Assembly (NCBI RefSeq): GCF_029784165.1
Contig: NC_073696.1
Location: forward strand, 232,823,771 to 232,887,770
Direction of reading: 5' to 3'
DNA length: 64,000 nucleotides
From: Wyeomyia smithii
Lineage: Eukaryota > Arthropoda > Insecta > Diptera > Culicidae
Shown: in pieces, positions 34,936 to 47,800 of the stretch
Numbering within the stretch: the stretch's first letter is position 1
How the letters are laid out: each line of letters starts with the position of its first letter
Notes under the pieces: model-generated
The model's database searches: none
What the model was told of the DNA's origin: nothing
The model's input: the letters and a program-made list of their open reading frames with translations, nothing else
Position numbers and translations under genes: made by a program

Positions 34936-37900
34936 CTAACCAAATTCGGATTCCATTCGCATTGTGATTTAATGCCGCATGAAACATTCATACTGTTTCA
35001 AGAATCAGATAGATCTAAAAAAAATAGTATCATCTCGGGTTACACTAATCGCGTGAAGATAAATGCCGGCAAAGAGCGTGAAGAAAATGGTCTCAAGTTC
35101 AAGCTGGCAATCAGAAAAAGAACAGAGCTTCCAAAAAAGACGACGTTAACTCGGGTTTGAGTAGTGAAAAGCTGTTCGCTATTGTACCTAGCTTGTGAAG
35201 CCTGAGGCATCACAAAGAACAATATTTCGGTGGGAAACCCCAAATTTGTCGAGAAACTTCTGTACCGCTTTCCAAACATAGGGCTGATACTGGCAGATTT
35301 AAAACAAGCACTTTTCAGAGGAATGTTATCATCCCCAGCTTCAAGATTCGGGAATGTGAGAGTATCGAAAAAGATTTCCTTCCACCTCCTGTGTGTTCAC
35401 CTCACGTCGGAGGAGCCAACAAAGGACCGGATTAGCTAAATAGCTTCGAAAGAAAACGTCAACATCACATTTGTGGTTTTGTGCGCTTGTCTTGCCTTGA
35501 TGAGGGTTAGAGCTGAGCCGTTGTCACTAAATTCTACGGTATTGCGGTGAACAAATCATGCTCTGATTTTCTTGGGAAAAAATGTCTCATTTTGTCCGAG
35601 ATATCGAATTATTACTGAAGGCATAATCAGGGACATGTTAAATAGCCGGGTTCGTATTACATTAAATTATCAGTCGTAGCAGATGGCAGGAAACGAAACA
35701 ATCAGAAATGCGGATTAAGAAGAACATTTTATCTTGGATGTGCAAAAAAAAACGGGGATCATGAAATGAATCCGCAAGGGGATTACGTTTGCTTACAGAG
35801 ACTGCAAGCGGCTCGAAGCAGGCGATTTCGTTATGAATCCAAATTGCCTCACGCTGAGCACGAACCGGAACCGTTTGCTCAATTTCTTCGACGCCTGGAC
35901 GATGATGTCCATTCGAAACCTCGCGCCAAACCAAAATCACCGACCAAATCCTGGCAGTGCGAACCACAGTCTGCGCTGGTGATGGTAATCTACATATTTC
36001 CAACGCTTCAACGATTTATCGATTTTCGCTTTACAACCGCTCGACCAGCGCTTAACTGGAATGCTTTCATGCGGGGCAACCGGCAAGGATTCGCCCCTCC
36101 CCCCGTCGAAAGATGATGAACAACGATGGTTGCGGTGCGCTGCGAAGGCGCGGCCAAATGTTCGACGTTTCTTCGCGAACACTGCACCAGAGACAGAGAG
36201 CTCAGCAACCCCGTCCGTGAAGACTTAACTGGCTGGGGGCCCGCCAGTACGGGATGGAAACAATTGGTTTTAATTAAAGCATTTTCCAACTTGAAACAAA
36301 TACGACGGGAACGAAGGTCAAGAACTGGGATGGCGGCGAAAAACGGTGCTGACGGGAGTGAAATGAAAGTTTCAATTCCATTATAGATGGGATGAGGTCA
36401 GTTAGTCTTGATTAGCCGGAGAGGATGGCGAAAGTTCTTCCGTTAGTGGACTTAAGACGGGATGTTTGGTGCCTGCTACCCGTACAAATGGAATAGATTA
36501 ATTCTTGGGTAGCGGAAAGTACGGAAATTAACTCCACAGCAATAAGACAGTTGTTTGGGCTCAATAGAAGTTAATTGAATTTAGTCTGTTTTTTAAAAAC
36601 AGTCAGTTTGTTTATTGGTTCGATAACATTAGCAAGGAATTCACTAAATAAAATACACAATTGCTTCCTCTAATCCGACTCTGCATGAAACGACTACATT
36701 TTCAGTTAACATGTTAACAATGGAAAGTAATACTTTTCAATGTGCGACGCTTCTGTTGCTCAAGGAAAAAATAGAAAATTACGTGCAATACATATTTATA
36801 GCACACCACTCAAATTGCTAAGCAAACAACAAACGCATTACTTTCCGCGATTTCTACGAATACGAAATTGATTCAATGAAACCGAAAAGAAGGTGGAGAA
36901 AGCCGCTTCCAAGAGCGGTGAACGATTATCCACAAAAGGCGTGTGTTAGATATCGTTTTTGGGTTTTGAGTTGAATTCAACCTTTTCGTAGATAATGGGT
37001 TTCAATTTTTTTAGGTTTAAGTTGGTTTATTTGACACGTATGGGTTTCAATTGAAATCATTGAAATTTATTCGATTTAAAATAAAAAAACACTGACATTT
37101 TAAAAGCCTGAAGTGAGATGGAAGCATTTTCATCACTCTGTGTAAAAACAAATCAAATCAAATTGAAAAATGTACCTATCACTATTAAGGGCTATTTGTC
37201 AGAGGTTCTCAGTATTTTTTCTTCGTATCAACTTGATGATTATTTTATCGACATACAGAGGAAGCGAAACCTCTGTTCCACTCATTCTTCATTGTTTGCA
37301 GATGGGGAGACTTTATGGCGAATGTCTCTCGAAAAAAAAACTTTTCCTAACATATGCAAACAATCAATCATCACAAAATGGGAAAGGTGACATCGTGTCT
37401 TTCATTTTTCTCTGAAAGGTTGGGTGAAAAACTTTCCCATAGTATTATCAGCAAAATATTCCAACCAACGCGTACCCTTTTCTAAGCAAAAGAAAATGCT
37501 AGCATTATCGGGAACGTTTGACATTCGACCCAAAAAAAGATTTTCCTAATCATAGGGAACATTCGGGGTTTTAAACTTCGATAGCATTTCTATAATTTTA
37601 GAACCGAAATAAAATTATTTCTAAAGTCACCATGTCTGTCTTTCAGAGTGGGTTTAACACGACTGAATTTGAATATATGTTATATTTGATTCTATCGATG
37701 TTCGCCCTTATTTGGGATTATTACCTCGTTTTTCGTTTCATTTTCATATGAATACGGCTGACACCGGCTGCACTGTGTACTCATAAACGCGATAATAATC
37801 TGTGTGCAGTAATTATTCTGAGATTAAAATAAATATTAATGAGTATCGATCGTCTAGGTGAACCTTGGACTGCAACCGACAGCCGCCGGAGCGCACCAGA

Positions 37901-38940
37901 GGAAAAAGTGTTCATGCTTCACGGCACTTGCACTCTACGCTTTCGACCCTTCAATCAACAATGCACAGTTGGAAAATTCTCGACCATCAATCCTGCTCTC
38001 CGGGCAAATTTCGGACACCAGCTTCAAGTCGATCTTGGTACCAGAAAAATCACACAGTTGACAGAAACTGCCAAACAAACTTCTGTTTATCTTTTTCAAC
38101 TGTCACTATCCTGACCGGGCACCGGCGGTGTTGAAAATGATGTCGAAAACATGTGTTTTCCCAGTGAATTAGCTTCGGCCTGCGGCTAGCTAAAAACCAC
38201 TTTCGAACAGTTGCCACCGCCCACCGTCGCTACTGTGCTGGTAGTGGTCGTCGTATGCACAGATCCGCTCCATCATACGGACAACTAGGTCAAATTATAA
38301 TAAATACATCAAATTAATAGCAAGCCAGCCGTGGTAACCCTCCAAACCGGGTCCAACGCCGCCCATCCGTCCCACTTCTTACAAGGGTAAACCAACGAAA
38401 GAAAACTACCGCAGACGCCCGCAAAAAGGGTGGCGGAAATCCCACAGCAAAGCATACCCTTTTCCCATTTATTATTACACGCGGTGATGTGTTTCGTTCG
38501 CCGTTCGGCTTATATTGATATTGATGTCGGTGGTTGGATAGCTTAGAAAAAGCCCGCCGCTGCCAACGGGCGGGATGAAAAGGTTTTTGACTGCACACAA
38601 CCAGCGAGCGAGCGCCGCGTGTTCCGCTATTGTTTTTCTCCATCGCTCTTTCCACCACTGGGCCGACCGGCCGTCCGTTGTCGTAATGGTGAGCCTGCAT
38701 GTGCGTACAAAACAGTATCCATTTCTGTCAGGCGGTTCTGATCGATAAACAAATTTACAGCTGTCCGTCAGTTGGGCGAGCTTTTAATTTGCTTGTCAGT
38801 TTGCTTTGCATTGTGACGAACGAAGAGTTCTGCGTTTGTATGTTAGGGAGACTGATACTGCTGCAGTTGGTAAAAATGTTTCTTGGAGCAAAAAAAAAAT
38901 GGATATAAGAAAATGACTACTTCCGACATTAAGTGGTCGG
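34936..38940. other. No supported gene; unique-looking DNA
   Basis: Less AT-rich patches at 35660-36400 and 37840-38700 carry overlapping open frames on both strands (for example 35766-36116 plus, 38314-38700 minus), none with a recognised domain. Overlap on both strands argues for composition rather than coding. No repeats stand out. Confidence 0.45.
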
Positions 38941-41470
38941 TGTTAAGTCAGACCAAACCAAATGCAATTTTTATTACACAGAGAAAAACGAATTTAAATT
39001 TACTACTCTGGGGATTTCTTTTCCAAAATACAAACGATTAAAAAATACCTAAAAAATAATATCCGCTAACAATGAAACGACAAAAAGTGTTCTAAAAATT
39101 GTAAGAGGAAACGAAAGAAAATGCTCTCAAATTTGATCCAATATCACTAAAATATGTTTCTTAAATCGCAAAAAATAAGTCGCTTGGAATCGGTTTCAAC
39201 AGCTAGAAAATAGCTGTTGTCAAATAATTTATCAGATTATTCGATTGTGTAAAAACCAATTAATTACCCTAAAAATGAACAACATTTCTAGGCATTAAGG
39301 GAAATTATATCATTATCCTAAAGGTTAAAATGGTAATGTTTCTAATGGCATCTCATAAGATTGAAAACATTTTTTAAAGACAGAAAAAGCAGTAAATGTT
39401 TTAAATTAGACTAAAAAGTCAAACAAAAAATTTTTGCACACCAGTCAAAACAAAAGAAAATTTCAAAATACGACCGTCGAAAATATTGCCTATTAATGAA
39501 TAAAAAATGATAAGGATTTGAATTGTAAAAAATAAAGCATAATAGGAAAGTTATGTGAAATTAAAGTGAAAATCAACTATCAACGACGAAAAATTATATA
39601 AATTAGATTAAGACCTAGAATATTTAAAATATGTTTCTAGTTTACAGAGTACAATACTAGTTACTAGTTTACAGAGAACAATTTTCCTCTTTATAATCAT
39701 GTTTTTCAGTGGCCTACCCAGAATTTTTTTTTATGAAGAGTTTTGATAACAAATGTAAATTTTGAGAATATTTAAGAGAGAGTAACTTAAATTTATGACT
39801 ATCATATAGCAAAACGGGATCAGAGAAACACCGGCTTGACGCGCTCACATCACTCACTCTCAATAAGGGTTGCGTTTTAGTAGAGATATGGGGATATAGA
39901 AGAAAGAGAAAAAGACAGAATAACGTAAAAGACAACGTGTTTTCTTGCTAGCTTTAGCGATACCGCTTACCGTGAAACGCGCGTACTGTTTAACCGGTAT
40001 GTGACGAGGTACCCGGGTACCTTTTTATATTTCACAAGGTGAGATTTCACAATTCACAGCAATCAACAGTGATAAAAAACAGTGACATCTTGAAGCTCAT
40101 TAAAAGGCAACTTATAATAACGTTAGTTTTTATCTGAGAGAGAGGCGCCAACTCAATGACAGTTCAATTTTGTTTTCGTCTACTTCGTTTTCGTTTTTGT
40201 GCAAGAGAAATATCTCACAATAGTTTCAATCAAGTCAGCGTGCGCATTTGTCTCTCGTTTTGATGATGATATTATTCAAAAATATGTTCAAACTTGAGAT
40301 GATTGTCATATCGGTTGATTATTATAATATATTATTGATGTAGCGAAAGTAGATTCATGGTTTCCGTCCGTGTAATTAAGATTTAGTAGTTCTGATAATC
40401 TTCTGTGAATTAAGACTGAATGCAATGGTATTTGTCTACCTTTTTGCCATCGACATTCGATTGATAAATAATTTTTAACGTGGTGGATAGAATTTAGCGA
40501 CGTGAGAGTGGGTTGGAAACGGACAAATGCATTGAAGGTATGCAACGCATGTTAACCAGCTCAAAATAATAACCAATCCAGTCGATGTGTCGCTTCCGCG
40601 CAATGCTCTCCAGGCAAATAAATGTTACGAATTCAAAAGAATTTCAATTTCACAGTGACAGGCACCAGCAATGTGTTATTGTTTTTGGGTGGTTGATGCA
40701 AGTGCTTTTAAGCAGTGACTTCGAAGTAAAAATAAAAGTTTAGGCAGATTGTTTCCGATATCAACTGTGCCATCATTAATGAATAGGCAATTGCCTAATA
40801 AGATCCCGCCTATATGAGTTTTACATCTATACTGTGGGTGTCATTATTATTATTGTTCTTACTTTGGGCTTATTCCAATTTCTACATCATGTTAGGAGAT
40901 GGTTATATATTATTTTACTAACGAAAACTCCAACATATTTTACAATATATGGGAAGAGATATTAACTTCACCGTCAATTTCAAATAATAAATAGAAATAC
41001 AGTAAATATTGATTACATAGAGAAAGTTCATATTAACTTGTGAATTAAAAATAAACTATACAGTATTTTAATTCTTGATTTATGGTTGAGCGACGTTTTT
41101 TAAAATATTGATATGCAGGGTTTTGATAAAGTGAGAACTTTCGTAAATACGCTTAAATCACCATAGCAAAAAATGAGCACATTTACAAGTAAATTAGACT
41201 GCAAATAAACCAACGCGAAAAATAGAACAGAAATAATTCATCTTTCGGAAATATTTATTTAAAAAATTATCTTGAAAAAATAAATGCTGGATTAATTTAC
41301 ATCGACTACGATACTCTCCATATTTCATTTTATCAGGCCTACCGGTTTCCAATGACATTTCTTGCCTGGTTCACGATGACATTCGTGAGCATAAAAACAA
41401 AGCCAGCTGGCGCCTCTCTCTCAGGTTTTTATATAGTAACAAGGGGAGGTAACTGGAGGTGACTTGAACT
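38941..41470. other. AT-rich spacer, no gene seen
   Basis: Long AT-rich stretch with no recognised gene. A palindromic GAGGTACCCGGGTACC phrase lies near 40005-40022, and GACGAGGTACCCGGATATCC occurs near 41490. Confidence 0.45.
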
Positions 41471-42640
41471 TTTTAACCCCTTACATGCCCGACGAGGTAC
41501 CCGGATATCCACGAATTAAAATTCTTGCGACTTTGACATTTTCCATCCGATTTCGAGAGTTTTAGCACCAAAAGATTCAGTAAGTTCTCTACTTTTAAAT
41601 TAGTGTCAACGGTGCTCCGGAATATTTCGGGGATATGTTCTGAAACAGTAATTATATGAATATTTGCACAGAATCCTACAATTATTGGTTCAAAGTTTAT
41701 AAAATTACTTCCATTTTCATCTATAAAATTAGGCCGTTTTGGATTCCAAAATGGCGATTTCCAGTATCCGGAAGAAAACCAAAACTGGCCGAATACCATC
41801 AAATAATGTTTTTCCCGAGCTCGGATTGATACCCAGAGACCGGAAATCAACCCCAGACGCCAATTTGTAATTTAAGATGATGACTTTCGGTTTCCGGAAA
41901 ACAACTAAAATTGATCAAAAACCACCTAATATGGGTAGTTCTGGAATCGGGACAAGGTCCAGAGACCTGAAAACGACTACAGAAACCATTTTTAATTCCA
42001 TAATGGCGACTTGGCCGAAAACTATCGATAGGGGTATCTCCGGAGTCGGGATGATGCACAGAGACCGGAGATCAACTCCAGACGCCATTTTGAAATTTAA
42101 GTTGGTGACTTCCGGTTTCCGGGAACCGCTAAAATTGACCAAATACCACAAAATTTGTTTACTTTCGGAATCGGGATGCTGTCCAGAAACCTCAAAACGA
42201 CACCAGACGAATCGGAAGTCATCACCTTGAATTTCAAAATCGCATGTGAAAATAATTGCGGTCTCTAGGAAACATCCCGATTCCGGAAACACTCATATTG
42301 GGTGGTATTCAGCCTTTTTCGAGTCTTTTCCAGAAACCGAAAGTCACTATTTTGATATTCAAAATAGCCGCTAGGGTGGTTTTCAGATCTCTGGGCAACA
42401 TCCCGATTCCGAAAGTACTCATATGAGGTGGTATTTGGTCAATTTTGGCTGTTTTCCAGAAATCTGAAGTCAGCAGCTTAAACTTTATCATCTTAAATTT
42501 CAAAATGGCGTCTGGAGTTGATTTCCGCACTCTGAGTAACAGCCCAATCCGAAAACATCCATATTTGATGGTATTTAACCAATTTTGGTTCTCTTCCAGA
42601 AACGGGAAATCTCCATTTTGATATTCATACTAGAGATACT
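41471..42640. repeat. Tandem ~105-bp module array with internal inversion
   Basis: Units contain CGGAATCGGGATG or variants, a CCAGAGACCTGAAAACGAC-like phrase, GACGCCATTTTGAAATTTAAG and a GACTTCCGGTTTCCGG phrase. Units are in one orientation to about 42240 and in the opposite orientation from about 42250 to 42640. Long open frames on both strands (41877-42230 plus, 41915-42292 minus) follow from the repeat and are not genes. Single modules occur at 18660-18830 and 51330-51520. Confidence 0.75.
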
Positions 42641-42956
42641 AGAGTCATCTTCAGGTTTCTAGTCATCGTCTCGATTCAAAAAAATATGACGTATCCATTG
42701 TAATTGTAATAATAATATTGTACAATACTGGTAGGGCTCGATTATCGGAAGCATCGATAAAAACATTCGAATTTACAATCAACGAACTTGAAACATTTTT
42801 TTTTCTGTTATTTTACTTGTATATTGCAGTGACGTAGCTAGAAATTATTTCCATGGGAAAGAGAGCTGAGCAATCAATTCGACAACAACATTCGAAGTGT
42901 TGTTTATCGCAAGACATCAACAGTAGAGTGCCAATGGAGATCGATTTTGAAGTAGA

Positions 42957-43898
42957 CCCAAGCAGCACACATTGTTGCAATGAAGCAAATGCAACTATCA
43001 ATGCAGCATTCAAAGATTGTAATAATTCGCATCCGTTTCTTTTATTCAACTTGTAAATAACCGAAAAAGCGCAAGAGGTGGAGCCTATATGCAACTAACA
43101 GTGCTATGTTAAATCATCATCTGCATCGATAACCGCTGCAGTATAGAAAGAAAAGAGAGGGGAAATAAAATTTAGTTTGTTTACCTTTACTCTTATTACG
43201 CTTCGGTGATGGTGTCGCGAAGTTTCATATAACTACAAATATATCGAAATTTTTCTCTACTTACGCTTCTGATAGGAATGTAATTCTACCTGCGATGCGA
43301 TTCGAAATTTACCATGCAAAGAATGTTTTTACTTCGTAATTATTCACGCGCCTTTTATAAAGTGTTGTAAAAGAAATTTCATGTTTCAAACTCGCCAAAT
43401 TATAAACAATGTTTTGGGAAACGATAGTTCAGAATACCTTGCTCAGTGGATATGCAGTGTTAATCATGCGAAATATGGAATAACAAAACCATATTTCCAA
43501 CAATAATCACTTATCATTTATTTATATTAAAGATGGCTTTTTACTGTTGTGGTAATTTTAGCAAATATATGGTTTAACAAGATGTTGCTATTCATTTTTA
43601 TTACTAGCTTGCTTTCCTTAGAAGAAAACATTTTTGAAACAACAGTATGCAACATCATGTGACATTATCGTTTTTTAAAAGCATCATGAAATATGCAGTA
43701 GGAAATAAATTGCAGAAAACTGTTGAGCAATTTCTAGTGTTCAGTTACGAGAATGATATACGTAAATAACAAAATGTTGCTCAATTCTCTTAAATTGCTT
43801 TAGAGTAACCGGAAAAGTTTCTTGCACCGTTAAAAACGTTTTAAAACAACAAATATTGAGCAGTCTCATTTGAAAACATGTTGCAAGTGCTGCTTGGG
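42957..43898. mobile_element. 942-bp CCCAAG element, copy A
   Basis: The ends are CCCAAGCAGCAC and its inverse GTGCTGCTTGGG. GA flanks both sides (42955-42956, 43899-43900). The uninterrupted sequence AAGTAGAATACTTCTC at 58525-58540 is the empty site, confirming a 2-bp target duplication. The interior is AT-rich and non-coding. Copy B at 45455-46400 is very similar. The superfamily is not clear to me. Confidence 0.9.
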
Positions 43899-44144
43899 GA
43901 ATACTTCTCTCAGGAAGTTCGGCTACATAGGGATGTGAAATGAAAATCTAAAACCGAAAGAAGTGAAAAATATGTCCAATTTCAAATGCTAATAAATCGG
44001 TTAGTATTCGATGGATTTCCTTCGTTCTTGCAGCAATAGATTGGAAAATCTTCTAAGATTCTTCCCAAATAAAGAAAATTGTAATTATATTTTTCAAACT
44101 ATTGTACTATTGAAAATAGTCAAGCCTTGTCGAAACGAAAACTT

Positions 44145-44240
44145 CGGCCTCTGATTGGTCGTTATATGATTGCTTCCCAAGCACGGTCGACAGAATCATA
44201 GACCTTGCCATTTGAAATGTGCAATTTGGCCTATATAAGA
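44145..44240 (+). promoter_or_regulatory. Promoter-like CCAAT and TATA boxes of family T copy A
   Basis: GATTGGTC (inverse CCAAT) at about 44153 is followed about 80 bp later by TATATAAG (44232-44239). Transcription would be expected about 30 bp downstream, near the GAAGCCGCTCATTATA phrase shared by the copies. That the boxes are used is inferred from spacing only. Confidence 0.45.
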
Positions 44241-44722
44241 GCCTGTTTCACCCGAAGCCGCTCATTATAATTCTAGACTGCAACAACAGCAGTCCTCCCT
44301 TAGCAGCAGCAGTGGATACAGCAGCAGTAGCAGTGCAGCGGACAACGGCCACAGCTGTGGTATGGCAACGGATAGCGGAGCGCGTCTCAGCATCGATAGC
44401 AGGACCAGGTGACGCAGGGCAGCGGATACCAATGGCAACAGAAGCGTCCACGACTGTGGCAACGGGGATAGCGCAGCGGTTGACGTTGGTCTCGGCATCA
44501 ATATAAGTAGGTCCAGCTGATGCAGTGTGGCATTTCGTGGCATTTTAGTAAAATGCTGTCTCTGAGCGATAGCAGGCACACTAGCAAATGCATCCAATGA
44601 AAAGAACGTTCTGGAAAGCTTTTCAGTGTTTATTTTCCCCCATGGAATACTTTATTTGCACTGCCAGTGATAACGCAAAGATGTGATCGGCATCCTATCA
44701 GACATTGAATTAAACAGCAAAT

Positions 44723-44738
44723 TGTCCTTTTCAGGATG
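44723..44738 (+). terminator. Histone-3'-end-like stem-loop
   Basis: TGTCCTTTTCAGGATG can fold into a 6-bp stem (two G-U pairs) with the four-base loop TTTC, the shape and loop of the metazoan histone mRNA 3' stem-loop. It lies about 500 bp downstream of the TATA box. No histone coding sequence is present between them, and the flanks only partly match the histone consensus. Confidence 0.3.
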
Positions 44739-45101
44739 AATAAAGTGGAGAGTTAATATTTTCTCCTAAATCAATTTACACTTTCAAGTAATTTGGAACA
44801 GATATATATTTGGCTTCATCTTCGTGTCTCAGAACGTACTGAATTATCTTTTCCTTCAGTCATGAGCACAACATACGAAAAGCTTTTATTATCATCATAA
44901 AAAAAATTTTTCGCATAGTTAAAATTCAAAAATTATCAAGTCAAAATCATGAAAAGCAACTATATTATTGAGAATGGTCAATCCTTGTTGAAGCGCAAAA
45001 TTTGACTGATCTTATTAGTCGTTAATATGATTGCTTCCCAAGCACGGTCGACAGAATCATAGACCTTGTCATTTTAAATTTGCTATCTGTCTGTATAAGA
45101 G

Positions 45102-45183
45102 TAAGGATGGGAAATATCGACTGAAATGGCTATCGATAGTTATCGATGATTTCCTACTACTATCGATAGGTTTTTCATCCCTA
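45102..45183. mobile_element. 82-bp hAT-like MITE inserted at a TATA box
   Basis: The ends TAAGGATGGGAAA and, inverted, TAGGGATGAAAAA resemble hAT termini. TATAAGAG flanks both sides (45094-45101 and 45184-45191), an 8-bp duplication typical of hAT. Copies A and B otherwise match across this point, so the insertion is directly visible. The interior contains CTATCGATAG palindromes. The event leaves a TATA-like sequence on both sides. Confidence 0.88.
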
Positions 45184-45454
45184 TATAAGAGCCTGTTTCA
45201 GACGAAGCCGCTCAAAATAGTTCTAGACAGCGACAACAGCAGTTGTCCTCCCTGAGCAGCAGCACTAGCAGTGCAGTGGATACCAGCGATGGCGGAAAGC
45301 GGCCACAGCTGTGGCGTAGCAATTATAGCGCACTAGTTGCAGCGGATCCCAGCAACGATAGCAGCTGATACAGGGACTGTGGATACCAATGGCAGCGTAT
45401 AGCGGCCACAACTGTGGCATGGCTATGGATAGCGCACTAGTTGCAGCGGATCTT

Positions 45455-46400
45455 CCCAAGCAGCACACATTGTTGCAATTAAGCATATGCAACTCTCAAT
45501 GCAGCATTCAAAGATTGTAATAATTCACATCCGTTACTTTTATTCAACTTGTAATAACCGAAAAAGCGCAAGAGGTGGAGCGTATATGCAACTAACAGTG
45601 CTATGCGAAATCATCATCTGCATCGATAGCCGCTGCAGTATAAGAAGGAAAGAGAGGAGAAATAAAATTTAGTTTGTTTACCTTTACTGTCGTTACTATT
45701 CGGTGATGGTGTCGCGAAGTACTACATACATTATAAAAAACCTCAAATATATCGAATTTTTTCTCTACTTACGCTTCTGATAGGTATGTAATTCTACCTG
45801 CGATTCAAAATTTAGCGTGCAAAAAATGTTTTTACTTCGTAATTATTCATGCGCCTTTCATAAAGTGCTATAAAAGAAATGTTACGATTCAAACTCGCCA
45901 AATTATAAACAATGTTTTGGGAAACGATAGTTCAGGAAACCTTGCTCAGTGGATATGCAGTGTTAATGGTGCGAAATATGAAATAACAAAACCATATTTC
46001 CAACAATAATCGTTTATCATTCATTTATATTGAAGATGGCTGTTTACTGTGTGGTAATTTTAGTAAATATATGCTTCAACAAGATGTTGCTATACATTTT
46101 CATCACTAGTTTGCTTTCGTAAGAAGAAAACATTTGTGAAACGATAATGTGCAACATCATGTGACATTATCGTTATTTAAAAGCATCATGAAATATGCAG
46201 TTGGAAATAGATTGCAGAGAACTATTGAGCAATTTCTAGTGTTCAGTTATGAGAATTTTACACGTAAATAACAAAATGTTACTTAATTCTTTTTAATTCT
46301 TTTAGAGTAACCGGAAAAGTTTCTTGAACCGTCAAAAAGGTTTTAAAACAACAAATATTGAGTAATCTCATTTGAAAACATGTTGCAAGTGCTGATTGGG
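45455..46400. mobile_element. 946-bp CCCAAG element, copy B
   Basis: The left end is CCCAAGCAGCAC; the right end is GTGCTGATTGGG, with one substitution. TT flanks both sides (45453-45454, 46401-46402). Related uninterrupted sequence GCAGCGGATCTCAGCATCG near 58995 marks the insertion point. Copies A and B are close relatives over their whole length and are non-coding. Confidence 0.88.
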
Positions 46401-46650
46401 TTAGCATCGATAGCGGCTGATGCAGTGAGGCACTTTAGTGAAATGCAGTCTCTGTGCGATAGTGGGCACTAGTAAATGCATTCAATGAAAAGTTGACTCA
46501 TTTTGACAACACATGAGCCGTCTAGTTTTGAGTGTTAAATCAGCTTTTCACAGTTTGTTTTATCACAAGGAATACTTTATTCGCACTGTCAGTGATAACG
46601 CCAAGATGTGATCGGTATCTTATCCGATATTGAATTGAACAACAAATTAA

Positions 46651-47058
46651 AAAAATTACAAGGGTTGTATGCAAAGCCACGACCGCAAGGTTGACGTAGA
46701 ACTACATAAGGTTGTTTGTTGGATTACTTGTATTGAATATGTTTGAAATTTTGTGCAGAAGAGGAGTTGAATTGCTACCAAATTTTTTTTTTCTTCACAA
46801 AACATTTATTTGACACGGCACAAATACAATTTAATGTTTAACGGCGCCAATTATATCTGATGACTTAAAAACTAAAGCAAATTTTTTATCCTCGCTGCCG
46901 ACTACGAGCTGTACCAAATTATAGTTTGCACATGAACAGGAATGAAACAAACACTATACAACGCAAACAAGTTTTAACCGTCAAAGTGCATGCAAATTAA
47001 AATAACATCTAACTTTTAATTCCATCGCAGAACGAGAAAATATTAAATCTTCAATAAT
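46651..47058. other. Repeat debris, no gene
   Basis: A segment at 46660-46710 is the inverse of the AACCTTGCGGTCGTGGCTTTGC phrase at 47855 and 59736 and carries a damaged GACGTAGAACTAC palindrome. The rest is AT-rich without a recognised feature. Confidence 0.5.
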
Positions 47059-47800
47059 TTGTTTGTTGTCCTTATAAGGATTGTTGTTGTTCAATTCCAT
47101 ATCGGATTAATGGTGATCGCATCTGTGCGGTACCGACAGAGGAGATTACGGCATTTTTCTGATAACACAGTTGAATGCTGTTTTTACACGGAAAATTTGA
47201 CGGCCCATATACTTATAAAGCCAGCATTCCAAAACGTGTGTGTGTTGTCGAAATACGGCAACTTTTCATTAGAGGAAGTAATGTACCTACTACTGACACT
47301 GCTTGCTACTGCACAAAGGCAGCTTTTACTAGAGAAAGTGCCGTTGCACCAGCTAGCCCAAATATTGCGGCTGATACCTCTACTGCTGCTGATGCTATCC
47401 GCTGCCACAGCTACTGCTGTTAAGTAAGGATTATTGTAGTCACTGTCTAGAACTAATATGAGCAGTTTCGGCAGAAACAGTACATTCTATAATTCTGTCA
47501 ACCGTGCTTGGGAAGCAACCTTACAACGACCAATTAGAGGTCGAATTTCTCGATTTAACAAGGCTTGACAATTTTTAATAGCACAATATTTTGAGTGATA
47601 AAATTACAATTTTCTGCATCTGGGAAGAATCATAGAAGATTTCACAATCTATTACTACAAGAATGAAGAAAATCCATCGAAAACTAACCGATTTATTACC
47701 ATTTGAAATCGGACATATTTTTCACTTTTTCCGGTTTTAGATTATCATTTTACACCCCTATGTAGCCGAACTTCCTTAAAGACGTAGTTCTACGTCAAAA
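47059..47800 (-). repeat. Family T repeat, copy C (inverted)
   Basis: Read on the minus strand it gives the family order: GGAAGTTCGGCTACATAGGG, AATCGGTTAGTTTTCGATGG, TTGCTTCCCAAGCACGGTTG, TTCTAGACAGTGAC, then the GCAGCGGATAGCATCAGCAG and CGGCACTTTCTCTAG blocks. The TATA box is not preserved. Open frames such as 47059-47427 are incidental. Confidence 0.75.

Larger units (their letters stand above)
43899..44770 (+). repeat. Family T repeat, copy A
   Basis: This copy starts with AATACTTCTCTCAGGAAGTTCGGC and runs through a segment with ATTGCTTCCCAAGCACGGTC, a TATA box, a GCAGCAGCAG-rich block with GCAGCGGATA/ATCGATAGCAG repeats, and a hairpin at 44723-44738. It has no recognisable coding sequence; an open frame at 44219-44506 is alanine/threonine-rich low complexity. 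Four other copies are at 44880-46650, 47059-47800 (inverted), 58515-59600 and 59930-60990. Confidence 0.8.
44880..46650 (+). repeat. Family T repeat, copy B, with nested insertions
   Basis: Homologous to copy A but interrupted twice: an 82-bp hAT-like MITE at its TATA box (45102-45183) and the 946-bp CCCAAG element inside its GCAGCGGATC block (45455-46400). The host parts are about 44880-45101, 45184-45454 and 46401-46650. Its right end is lost near AACAACAAATTAAA (46626), where copies A and D continue into the stem-loop. Confidence 0.8.

Noticed and set aside
38314..38700. 128-codon minus-strand frame
   Set aside because: Less AT-rich patch with several overlapping frames on both strands; no recognisable domain.
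41877..42292. Overlapping 117- and 125-codon frames on opposite strands
   Set aside because: By-product of the ~105-bp module array, which lacks stops in several frames.
44219..44506. Alanine/threonine-rich 95-codon frame starting just before the TATA box
   Set aside because: The start lies upstream of the TATA box and the sequence is trinucleotide-repeat driven; other family T copies do not keep the frame.
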